From Schistosoma mansoni (taxonomy: Eukaryota; Platyhelminthes; Trematoda; Strigeidida; Schistosomatidae): a stretch of 64,000 bases of DNA. Position 1 is the stretch's first letter. The number at the start of each line of letters is the position of its first letter. The notes beneath the pieces are model-generated. The model was not told the DNA's origin, did not search any database, and saw only the letters and a program-made list of their open reading frames with translations. The stretch covers positions 38,956,557 through 39,020,556 of the forward strand of contig NC_031502.1 of assembly GCF_000237925.1 (NCBI RefSeq). The letters are read 5' to 3'. Made by a program: the position numbers and the translations under genes. This document shows positions 55,296-64,000 of the stretch, piece by piece.

Positions 55296-56034
55296 TTTCC
55301 TAGGGCTACTGCCGGTTCCAAGTACACACAAACGAGGAGGGTTGAGCGTGTGGTAAGCACCCCCATCCCGTAGAAGACAACCTTGCAATAGACGATAATC
55401 AAAATGAACAAATTAAACCATTTAAACTCTGTCCTCCGAGTTCAAGGAGGAATTATAACGTCTCATAGGGAAAGTCGAGATTCTTCGGAGGTGACGAGGT
55501 AAGTGCTCCTCCAAACAATCGGAGCAACAATGATTATAGGTTTATGGAACGTCCAGACAATGTGCGAGACCGAGAGGACCAATCAAATCGATGCTGAAAT
55601 AAGGAGATGAAACTTGGTGATGCTCGGAATCAGTAAAACCTATCATGCAGAAGCTGGACAGTAAAAGATAGATTCGGGGGAGATTCTGTTTTGCTCTATT
55701 CACGAAGAGGAATATGCCCCACACACTCAGGGAGTTGCTCTGATGCTGTCCAAAGAAGCACGTTAAATACTTATAAGTTGGGAATCCTATTGACCCAAAA
55801 TCATCGAAGCATCCTTCGAAACAAAAAAGGAGGGAATTACAATCAATACTGTCCAATTTTATGCACCCACCAATGATAACAATGACGGCAAAAACGATCA
55901 GTTTTATGAGAGGCTGCAATCGGTCATAGCGAAGTGCTCAGGAAAGGACCCGACAATTCTGAAGGGAGACCTAAACACCAGGATCGGAACGGACAACACC
56001 AGATATGGAGATATTGTAGTGACCTAATTTTATG

Positions 56035-56400
56035 AAGAGAACGGGATTAACATAATGGAAACAATTATTATTATAACCGACTGTACCAGTGACTGTTTTA
56101 TTGTATCTATTTGTTTAAGTGTACCAAAAAACACACTTTACCATTGTTTGTGTCCTTACACGAACTCTCGTACGCCCAGTAGTCTCGTTTGTGGATTTTG
56201 GAACGATCTCGGTATTATTTCGATACTACGAGATCGCCGAGGAATGCATTTTGCTACAAACTTCAACTGCCTTCTGATATTTGACCTTCGGAAGGGTCTA
56301 GCCTGGCAACTGGCACGTAGTTTTCCTGTAGCGGCGATCATAGCCAACCGCGACTCGACGCCTACCACATTATCGTGGGATGACATGGACTGAGAGAGAG
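56035..56400. other. Unidentified insertion of about 365 bp in the SR2-like LINE
   Basis: LINE coding sequence stops near the GGGA at 56033-56036 and resumes near the GGGA at 56409 (GERLGNIYALN-like). The inserted DNA is unrelated to the LINE. It has AATAAAACAG on the minus strand and a purine-rich GAGAGAGAGAAAAAATA at its right end. It could be a solo LTR, but I cannot set its ends. Confidence 0.4.
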
Positions 56401-56929
56401 AAAAAATAGGGAGAGATTGGGAAACATATATGCATTAAACAGAGTGGTTATCCGCCGGATATCGAAGGAACGCACACAGACCTACGTATAGATGTCACTC
56501 CACCAACGTTCGAAGGAATCGGGATGGTTATCAGACGAACCTGACAATATACCAGCTGAAGCACCGAAAATAGACATATACGTTACTGCAAAGATGGTGC
56601 ACACACTATTGAGGAAGGACAAGTGCCACAAGCAGAGTGGAATGAAGGACACTTCATCAATATACCTAAAAAGGAGATCTGAGCAAGTTTAGGAAATACA
56701 GAGGTATCACAACACTATCGATACCAAATAAAGTTTCTAACAGTGTTGCTGAACTGGATCAAACATTCAGTAGACGCCCAACTTCTTTTTCAACAAGCCG
56801 GATCCCGTAAGGATCGGTCGCGCACGAACCAAATTGCGAAACTACGGAACATCGTTGAACAATCAATTGCATAGGACTGGTCACCATATATCAACTTCAT
56901 TGGCTATGAGGCGTTTGACAGTGTGGACA

Positions 56930-57352
56930 TGTCAATCAGTCATAACGTAGAACTTGGTACGTACGCACATCGGTTCGAGTTGCCATAACACATTAACACA
57001 GAAAAGTAGTTGTCGATCCAAATCCCAAAGTGGTAGAGGTAGTAAGAGTATAAGCAGTAATCCGAAAGATTAGGGTTTGAAGATGTCATTCAAAGAGTAT
57101 AATCCAGTGAAATGAATTTGGAAATAGAAAAACATAGAGACATGAAGAATTCAGAAGACCAGAATTTGGGAGAACACAAAGAGTGGATGCACCTTCGCCA
57201 TTGCAAACGATTTTCAGCCATGTCATTCAAGGTCTCTAACCATCGATTGCTATCATCTTGCAGGTCCCAACCAGGTAGTCCACACCTATCAACATGGCTC
57301 AGTCCAATTGTCAGTGACTTCATGGATTTGTGCCACGTTTTGGTCTGGCCGC
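56930..57352 (-). mobile_element. RTE-like LINE 3' end, copy E
   Basis: Minus strand. Its 3' UTR is base-for-base very close to 50440-50735 of copy C, and the coding part gives GGQTKTWHKSMKSLTIGLSH. It begins with CAATCAGTCAT near 56935, a degenerate terminal CAGT repeat. It lies between AFDSVD and VHGGQLTD of the SR2-like LINE, with about 40 codons of the host LINE missing at the site. Confidence 0.8.
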
Positions 57353-58296
57353 CCGTGCATGGAGGACAGCTGACAGATGCATTTCCAGTAAAGACCGGAG
57401 TCAAACAGGGCTGCTTACTATCCCTTTTCTTCTTCCTTCTGGTAGTTGACTGGATTATGAAGACCTCGACATCTGAAGGGAAGCACGGAATACAATGGAC
57501 ATCTCAGGATCAATTAGACGATTAGGACTTCACAGATGACCTGGATCTACTATTTCATACACATCAACAAATGCAGGTCAAGATAAACAATGTAGCAGTA
57601 GCCTCTGAATCAGTAGGCCTCAACATACACAAAGGAAGAAGCAACCTTCACGAGCACAACACGGAGAATATTAACCCAGTCACACTTGATAGAGGAACTC
57701 CAGAAGAGGTGGAAACATTCACGCACCTGGGAAGCATCATTGATGAACAAGGAGAATCTGATGCAGATGTAAAGGCGAGGATCGGCAAAACAAGGAACGC
57801 ATTCCTACAGTCGAAGAACATATAGAACTCAAAAAAACCGTCAACCAATATCAAAGTCAAGATCTTCAATGAGAACATCGAGACAGTTCTACTGTACGGA
57901 GCTGAAACTTCGAGAACTACCATAACTATCATCAAAAATGTACAAGTATTTGTAAACAATTGTATACGTAAGATACTGAATGTCCGTTAACCAAATACCA
58001 TCATCAACAACCTACTATGAAAGAGAACAAACCAGCTTCCAAGTGAAGAAATTAGGAAAATACATTGGAAGTGAGTAGGACGAACATTGGGGAAATTATC
58101 AGAGTGCACCACGAGGCAAGCTCTAACTTGGGATCCTGAGGGTAAACGGAAGGCCAAAGGACACATTGTGTTGAGAATAGGAAGCAGCCATCAAAAGGAT
58201 GAATGGCAACTGAAGCGGATTGTCCAGGACAGAGTTCGATGGAGAATGCTGGTGGACGGGCTATACACCCCTACGAGGAGTAACAGGTGTAAGTAA

Positions 58297-59110
58297 CTCA
58301 AGTAGCTTTTAACTCAACGCAAAACTATTTCGATGTCGTTTCGTTGATTGACAATCAGTTGGTTTGACTGATTGGTATAGTTGCTATATTTAAGACTGTT
58401 TAATCTTTCTGTAATGATATAGTTACTTCGACCAACCAAAATTTTTATCATGACAATTTAACAGCAGTTGTAATGAATTTATATCTAATAAGGTAGAAAT
58501 AAAAGTTAGAATCGAGAAACATCAGACGTCTCTAGACTCCACCTAAATCATTATAGAATCTGACGGGTCAGTGGGACTCGATTGAAGGAAAAACAATATT
58601 TCATGAACAGCTAGATGCGCAAATACTAACACATACGCTAAAGAATCCAAACCTGATAAATTAACATAAAAAGGTGGTCTGAATGAAATAAATGGAGTAT
58701 TTAACAAGACTGTATTACAGAAAAATATAATTCATTGGGAGAAAGAATGAAAATTACTAAAGTGCAAAAATAATTTTGGAAAAACAAACAAAAATATTAT
58801 CGGAAATATTGCAAAAAAGTAGTAAAAATGCATTTGTTGGATAACACTGGTAACAGGGAGTGAATGTAGAAATGAGCTTTTATTGTGTAAAAACACTAGT
58901 TTCATACAAAATCACATATTTAACAAAAAAGTCAGTAGTTTTTACACAAGAAACCTATATGACAAAAAATCCCTTATTTGAGTGGAACAAATAACAATAA
59001 AACTGAAAACACTCAATTCTAGGCCATCATAAAGAACCTGAAAGTGGAGATTCCAACATCAAAAATTTGAGGAGACAATCAAAAGAATGCCTGTCAAGAA
59101 ATTTTAAAAC
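58297..59110. other. Intergenic / 3' UTR of VPS33
   Basis: AT-rich. TTTATT at 58877-58882 (AATAAA on minus) is a possible but distant poly(A) signal for VPS33. No repeat recognised. Confidence 0.4.
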
Positions 59111-59418
59111 CTATAGAGAGTTCACATTCATTGCTGCTTTTCCAGCTTGCTGCAACAAGTCTCGCGATGTAAGCATACACGATGTAGCAATAAGTAGATT
59201 CCATCTTCTCCGTTTAGCAACAAATCTAAGAGCTGCAACTTCACCATATGTACAACCGCCAGGAAACGCTACGACAATAGGTTGATCAGTGCTTACAAGA
59301 GGTAAAGGATGTGGAGGTGGGGCATTTTGACGGTTCTTCTTAAAAAATATATCATGCTGATACCCTGCAGCTGTTAATGTTGGATCACAGAGATTAACGA
59401 GACCCAAATTTGAAGCAA
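59111..59418 (-). CDS. VPS33: VPS33 homologue (Sec1/Munc18 family), last exon
   Basis: VPS33 is the SM-family subunit of HOPS/CORVET-type tethering complexes that drive endosome and lysosome fusion. The exon starts after an AG acceptor (ccataag, with 59418 as first base) and ends at TAG (59111-59113), about 102 codons. It contains the C-terminal Sec1-domain strand and helix VVAFPGGCTYGEVAALRFVA and LLIATSCMLTSRDLLQ, matching the GGxTxxEIAALRFL...IAT pattern of VPS33. The IAT motif is nearer to VPS33A than VPS33B, but one exon does not settle the paralogue. A proline-rich loop (NAPPPHPLPLV) precedes it. Upstream exons must lie above 59418; none was found before 64000, the gap being filled by Gypsy elements. 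Confidence 0.75.
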
Positions 59419-60005
59419 CTTATGGAATAAAAGAAAAAAGAAAATCCTTTAACTTGATTTACAGAAATTTCCTTATTTACAGTTTCTAGAAAATAATAAT
59501 ATTTCAATAGTTGAAGTTTTGACAGTTAGTTATGCATAATGTATTAGAATAATGACATGATCATAAATCCATGATTATGATTAGTGTACAAAATACATGT
59601 ATCATGGAATCAGAAAATCACGTACTATCGAAGGTAACTAATGAGTAAAGAAATTCAGTTTAGGAAATTGTATTCACTTAACTAGTATTTTTACAATAAT
59701 AATAATGATAAGACAACTAAACTATGAGAAGTGAAAATTGAGGTTAATAGTTGTCTCACAGATATCTCAGTCGATTATCAAATTATGTAAGTGAAGTAAA
59801 AACTTCAATGCAGCAGAATTATTCTTAATGAAGTAGTCTCTGAATTAAAAAGATTAATGTGTGCTTAATTTCTAGTTGAATATTTTTCTGAAATAAAATA
59901 GAGAAAATCAACAGTAAAATGATGTGAAGATTTCGAGAAAAGCTCTCTCTCTCTCTATATATATATATATCGAACATTTTGGTATAAAAACCACTACATT
60001 AATCA
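59419..60005 (-). other. Start of last intron of VPS33, AT-rich
   Basis: No exon found. Includes a (CT)n(AT)n microsatellite at about 59943-59970. Confidence 0.5.
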
Positions 60006-60059
60006 TTTAAACAGTCACGTGAAAACTAACAAACCAGCGGAGAAGAATCTCAGGAACGT

Positions 60060-60939
60060 TGTTTTTGAGAAACGTAGTCAAGTGTTCACGGAATAACTAG
60101 GGGAATGCAAAAAGGCAGAAGCATTACTGATTCTTAAACCGGGAGCCACCCCTGTTTTTAGACCAAAACGTCCGGTACTTTATGCAGCGCTACCTATTGT
60201 TGAAAAGAATCAGAGCACCTGCAAAGAAGTGGAATCATAGAACCAGTGAATTTTTCTCATTGGACAGCACCAATAGTGATTGTTAAAAAGCCTAATGGAA
60301 ATATCCGGCTATGTGTAGATTATTCGACTGGATTAAACGAAGCACTTGAAGACCATAAGTACCCTATGCCGTTACCAGAGGACTTATTTGTGAAAGTGAA
60401 TGGGGTGGGGAGTATTTTGCAAAACTGGACCTATCAGAAGCTTATCAACAGATTCCAGTAGCCGAAGAGTGAAGCATTATCTGGCAATAAACACGCATAA
60501 AGGTTTGTTCCGATATAACAGACCTCCTTTTGGAGTAAAGACCACCCCTTCAATCATCCAACAAGTTATGGACATTATGCTGCAAGATATTCCTGGTACT
60601 GCGGCCTATCTCGATGATATACTAATCATAGGTACGGACTATGCTGAATTGGAAAATAAGGTGGATATGGTTCTCAGACGTATAGCAGATTATGGTTTCA
60701 GATTACGTGCTGAGAAATGTGATTTCTACACGGAGCAAATTTTCTATTCGGGATTCATAATCAACAAAAACGGAAGAAAGCCTGATTCAGAAAATGTCGA
60801 GGCTATCAAGACCATGCCTCCACCGATAGATGTATCAACTTTACGTTCCTTCTTGGGAATAGTTAGTCATTATGGTACTTTTCTTTCAGATCTGCATTGT
60901 CTCCGTGCCCTTTTGAATTTATTACTAAAAAAAGGCTAG
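60060..60939 (+). pseudogene. Gypsy pol: reverse transcriptase region, frameshifted
   Basis: N-terminal pieces RPKRPVLYAALPIVEK and APIVIVKKPNGNIRLCVDYS at 60170-60320; a frameshift at about 60400-60460; then 60400-60939 with GLFRYNRPPFGVKTTPSI and the catalytic YLDD motif (AAYLDDILIIG) at about 60605-60637, and the thumb FLGIVSHYGTFL. YLDD at the catalytic site keeps both aspartates. The frameshift and stops mean no continuous polyprotein. Confidence 0.85.
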
Positions 60940-60999
60940 CAAATAGGTCTGGTCAACAGAATGACAAGAAGCATTCTTAAAACTAAAAAGATCCTATCA

Positions 61000-61643
61000 T
61001 CAAACCTTCTGCTTACACACTATGATCCAGGTCTTCTAATTGTGGTCGCAGCAGATGCGTCAATTACGAAATAGGAGCAGTGATTTCACATACCTACCCT
61101 GACGGATCTGAGAAGGCAACCTCTCACGCTGCACGACCGCTGACTACAACAGAAAGGAACTACAGTCAGGTAGAGAAAGAAGCCCTATCTATTATATTCG
61201 CTGTAAAAAAGTTCCACGAGATGCTATTTGGCAGACAGTTTACCTTATTAACAGACCATAAACCGCTAATGACAGTTTTTGGGTCCAACAAGGGTAAGCC
61301 TGTATACACAGCGAACCGTCTACAGCGATGGGCAACTACATTACTGGGCTATGGTCTCGAGATAAAGCAACAACCGACAACGGATTTTGGACAAGTAGAT
61401 GCCCTCTCAAGATTAGTTGGTTCCCATACAAAACAAGAAGAGGTACTTGTAGCTGCCGTAAATGTTGAGGCTGAGGTTCACACAGTGTTGGCAGACTCAG
61501 TTTCCGAAATACCGATCACATTTGAAGTCATTAAAGAAGCTAGCGAAAAGGATATTGAGTTGAAGATTGTTCGCCACTGTATACTCAACAAGTGGCCTTC
61601 ATCTAGACTACACGGAGAGCTCTTACAATATTTTCGTCGATGA
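61000..61643 (+). pseudogene. Gypsy pol: RNase H region
   Basis: Begins LIVVAADAS near 61035 (catalytic Asp), then TERNYSQVEKEALSIIFAVK with the catalytic Glu and LLTDHKPLMTVFG with the second Asp, and LQRWATTLLGYGLEI. In-frame 61080-61643; the first part is in another frame and there is a stop near 61072. Confidence 0.85.
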
Positions 61644-61664
61644 TATTCACTGACATTTGTCGAT

Positions 61665-62726
61665 TTGTGCATTATGTTTGGCCACCGTATCGCTATCTCC
61701 AGAAATCTTCGACACCAAGTCCTTAAACAGTTCCAGAGTGGGCACCCGAGGATAAGTAAAATGAAGTCACTGGCTCGAAGCTACGCATACTGGCCATCAA
61801 TGGACCATGATATAGAACAAAAGTATCGCAGTTGTTGGTCCTGTTTAGAGGTCGCAACGAATCCGACTACAGCAGAACCACAACTATGGCCAAAACCAGA
61901 CGGACCCTGACAAAGAATACACGCTAATTTCACCGGTCCAATACAGGACAGAAATCACTTGGTTGTTGTCGATGCTTTCACAAAATAGCCGGAAGTATAT
62001 GACATCGAAAACGACGTCAGAGAGTACAATAAGAAATTGTCAGGATTGTTTGAATGCTTTGGGGTTCTGGTGATCTTGGTAACTGACAACGGCACTCAGT
62101 TTATGTCATCTGCTTTTAGACGGTTTTGCTGTGAAAATGGAATATCGCATCTACAGCCTCCTCCGTCCCATCCACATTCTAATGGCCAAGCAGAAAGATA
62201 CGTGGATACAATAAAAAGAGCTTTGGTCAAAGAGGGAGGAGAAGGTATTCCAGAACAAGTGATCGGTAAATTCTTAATGTCTAACAGAGTTATCCCCGAT
62301 CCGGCAGTGCCAGAAGGAAAGTCAGCAGCTGAGTGTATGTTCGTAAAGAAAATTCGGACAGTCTTTTACAGTATGTTACCGTCCAGAAAGACAAATAAGC
62401 CTCAGAATGAGTATCGGATGGTCACTCGCAGCTTCCAGGTGGGCGAAAGGGTACCTGTCAAGTCTTATCCAGGTAATAGGAAGTGGAAATCAGGTGTCAT
62501 AGAACGTCGGATCGGAAATGTACTGTATTTAGTCCGGAGAAATGTCGGGACGTGTATAAGACTTATAAATCAAGTTCAAAGGGATGGCAGGACATTGATC
62601 CCACAAAGCCGACTCCCGTTTGAAATGCTCGTGTATTCATCTCAAAAAATACCTAAGGAGAACGAATGTAGAAGATATAAAAGAAGAAAGGGCAAAGCAA
62701 CACTGTGCGAGGAATTCGGTAACTAA
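61665..62726 (+). pseudogene. Gypsy pol: integrase region
   Basis: Zinc-binding part at 61665-61910 (GHPRISKMKSLAR, YWPSMDHDIE, CWSC). Catalytic core: first Asp in VVVDAFTK at about 61965, second in VTDNGTQF at about 62077, Glu in SNGQAERYVD at about 62188, so the D-D-E triad is visible. Stops at 61908-61910 and 61987 break the frame. 62037-62726 continues through the C-terminal domain (RSFQVGERV, NRKWKSGVI). Confidence 0.85.
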
Positions 62727-62769
62727 GTTTCAGGCGGACCCGAGGAAAAAGTCTTACACAAGAGACTTT

Positions 62770-62781
62770 AAAGAGAGGAGG
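62770..62781 (+). promoter_or_regulatory. Polypurine tract of the Gypsy element
   Basis: AAAGAGAGGAGG directly before the TGTGAAG start of the 3' LTR; the standard plus-strand primer position. Confidence 0.85.
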
Positions 62782-63123
62782 TGTGAAGACGGTCCACGGG
62801 TGAACTCGAGGAAGCTCTAAGAAGCTCAGAAAGAGCCGAAGATATTCCATCTAATCATCTTTTGGAAAAATATTCCAGAATCTCTACGTGTAGCTTCCCT
62901 ATTGAAAAAAATGCTAGAAACCCCTGTATGCAGATTGGATGAATATAATGATGATTTCGTTTTTACTAAAAACTATAAATGCCTGAGAGTTTTGTACCAT
63001 ATTTGACACTGTTTGTAATAGCATTCATTTCACTTGTCTTCTCATTTGTGATTTGGAGTGTCCTAGCGCTCGAGTGCTGAAGTTGTACTCGGAATATTAA
63101 GAATCTAAGCTTCATATATAACA
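62782..63123 (+). repeat. 3' LTR of the plus-strand Gypsy element, 342 bp
   Basis: Starts TGTGAAGACGG and ends CATATATAACA (TG..CA). Its inverted partner is 63502-63843, the same length, with roughly a dozen differences. Confidence 0.88.
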
Positions 63124-63501
63124 ACTGACGACGATGATGGAATTCTTGGGGAGAATGAAGTTGGTGTAGCGTTCATGTTCAGCTGTGCCAAGTTTGCGTA
63201 GCAGTACTCTGACGTTTAAGGTATAATTAGATTTTCCTAGGTCGACCTTCAATGCATTTTTGAATCCCTTGGACTACGATTCAAACCATCAAAATGAAAT
63301 TCATGGATAGAATTAATGATTTGGTCGACATGAGATTTCAATGTATCGTCTGTTAGCCCCTTTTCATTTAGGCTCATTTACTGAATTAAAACTTCTGGAA
63401 TAGGAATCTGGAACCATTTGTAACGTTTTTTTGACGCTACAGCAACGCTTCAACTTGTTCAAACGTAATTGATATCTTGATAAGTTCACCTCCTCGCCAG
63501 T
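63124..63501 (-). pseudogene. Gypsy gag relic of an oppositely oriented element
   Basis: On the minus strand, directly after the LTR at 63502, come leader sequence and gag pieces: FEQVEALL near 63460, then HVDQIINSIHEFHFD near 63330-63290, and VRVLLRKLGTAEHERYTNF near 63210-63150, ending at the boundary with the plus-strand LTR. An internal deletion and stops break the frame. These motifs are typical of schistosome Gypsy gag. Confidence 0.75.
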
Positions 63502-63843
63502 TGTTATGTATAGAGCATAGACTCTTGATATTCCGAGTACAACTTCAGCACTCGAACGCTAGGACACTCCAAATCACAAATGAGAAGACAAGTGAAAGGA
63601 ATGCTATTACAAACAGTGTCAAATATGGTACAAAACTCTCAGGCATTTATAGTTTTTAGTAAAAACGAAATCATCATTATATTCATCCAATCTGCATACG
63701 GGGGTTTCTAGCATTTTTTTCAATAGGGAAACTACACGTAGAGATTCTGGAATATTTTTCCAAAAGATGATTAGATGGAATATCTTCGGCTATTTCTGAG
63801 CTTCTTAGAGCTTCCTCGAGTTCACCCGTGAACCGTCGTCACA
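63502..63843 (-). repeat. 5' LTR of a minus-strand Gypsy element, 342 bp
   Basis: Reverse complement of 62782-63123 apart from about a dozen substitutions. Followed on its 3' side (low coordinates) by gag, so it acts as a 5' LTR. No polypurine tract lies beside it at 63844. Confidence 0.85.
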
Positions 63844-63901
63844 CCGATGGAATGAAATGATATAGTAAGAATGGATCTGTACTGACGATGATACATGAAT
63901 T

Positions 63902-64000
63902 CAGTCAGTCAGTCAGTCACAACGTAGAACTTGGTACGTACGCACATCGGTTCGAGTTGCCATAACACATTAACACAGAAAAGTAGTTGTCGATCCAAAT
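63902..64000 (-). mobile_element. RTE-like LINE 3' end, copy F (runs off window)
   Basis: Starts with (CAGT)n at 63902-63918, then CACAACGTAGAACTTGGTAC, identical to the 3' UTR of copies C and E. The rest lies beyond the window edge. Confidence 0.85.

Larger units (their letters stand above)
55296..58296 (+). mobile_element. SR2-like (RTE) LINE, degenerate and twice interrupted
   Basis: Leader with GGGCTACTGCCGG and CATCCCGTAGAA (55305-55375), endonuclease from about 55530 (IIGLWNVQTMCE, INTVQFYAPTNDNND, ILKGDLNTRIGTDN), RT from about 56490 (QAGSRKDRSRTNQI, INFIGYEAFDSVD), then VHGGQLTDAFPVKTGVKQGC, a catalytic region changed to FTDD, VGLNIHKGR, FTHLGSIIDEQGESDADVK, TVLLYGAET and the C-terminal DRVRWRMLVDGL. 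Ends AGTAACAGGTGTAAGTAA. An unknown insert (about 56035-56400) and LINE copy E (56930-57352) break it. Many stops; dead. Confidence 0.85.
60006..63123 (+). mobile_element. Gypsy LTR retrotransposon, 5'-truncated, with pol, PPT and 3' LTR
   Basis: Plus-strand pol fragments in order: RT, RNase H, integrase, then a polypurine tract (AAAGAGAGGAGG, 62770-62781) and the 3' LTR (62782-63123). No gag, protease or 5' LTR is present on this side. Coding sequence has several stops and frameshifts. Lies in the last VPS33 intron, antisense to the gene. Confidence 0.88.

Noticed and set aside
59943-59970. CT/AT alternating run as a possible regulatory element
   Set aside because: A plain microsatellite in an intron; nothing suggests function.

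Overview
The window is eukaryotic and almost certainly from a schistosome (Trematoda, genus Schistosoma). Genes are AT-rich and split into short exons by long introns, two introns near gene 5' ends are only 34 and 37 bp, the intervening DNA is packed with degenerate retrotransposons of schistosome type (RTE/SR2-like and CR1/SR1-like LINEs, Gypsy LTR elements), and a tRNA-derived repeat carries an Sm-alpha-type hammerhead ribozyme relic. The species cannot be fixed from the sequence. Two 200-base N runs (43763-43962 and 50736-50935) are assembly gaps.

Five host genes can be supported, with all splice phases checked by eye. (1) 1-11229 (+): the 3' part of an extracellular, perlecan/LDLR-like protein of alternating Ig and LDL-receptor class A domains, seven exons. 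(2) 13973-21944 (-): a complete seven-exon ZMYND12 homologue (MYND zinc finger plus TPR-like repeats). (3) 35031-45404 (+): a complete four-exon homologue of C9orf85 (four CxxC pairs). (4) 46916-54811 (-): a complete five-exon YY1/Pleiohomeotic transcription factor with four C2H2 fingers and a long extra C-terminal tail. (5) 59111-59418 (-): the last exon of a VPS33 (Sec1-family) homologue whose other exons lie beyond 64000. Genes 1/2 and 3/4 are tail-to-tail pairs; genes 2/3 are divergent across 13 kb made mostly of repeats.

Repeats by region: 2-15 kb holds tRNA-derived, hammerhead-like repeats, some arranged as inverted pairs around a common spacer, and an SR2-like LINE with a twin-priming type inversion (11.5-12.1 kb). 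22-34 kb is a graveyard of CR1-like LINEs on both strands plus a Gypsy gag/RT remnant (27.5-29.3 kb). 40.5-44.8 kb (intron 3 of C9orf85) contains a LINE nested inside another copy of the same LINE; a near-identical inverted copy occupies YY1 intron 2 (50.4-52.8 kb). 55.3-58.3 kb is an SR2-like LINE interrupted by two insertions. 60.0-63.84 kb is a Gypsy pol with polypurine tract and 3' LTR, abutting the gag and 5' LTR of an oppositely oriented relative.

The items most worth a second look are the inverted hammerhead-like repeat pairs with target-site duplications, the YY1 homologue's 276-residue tail, the inverted Gypsy LTR pair, and a solo LTR candidate ending 27 bp before a C9orf85 exon.
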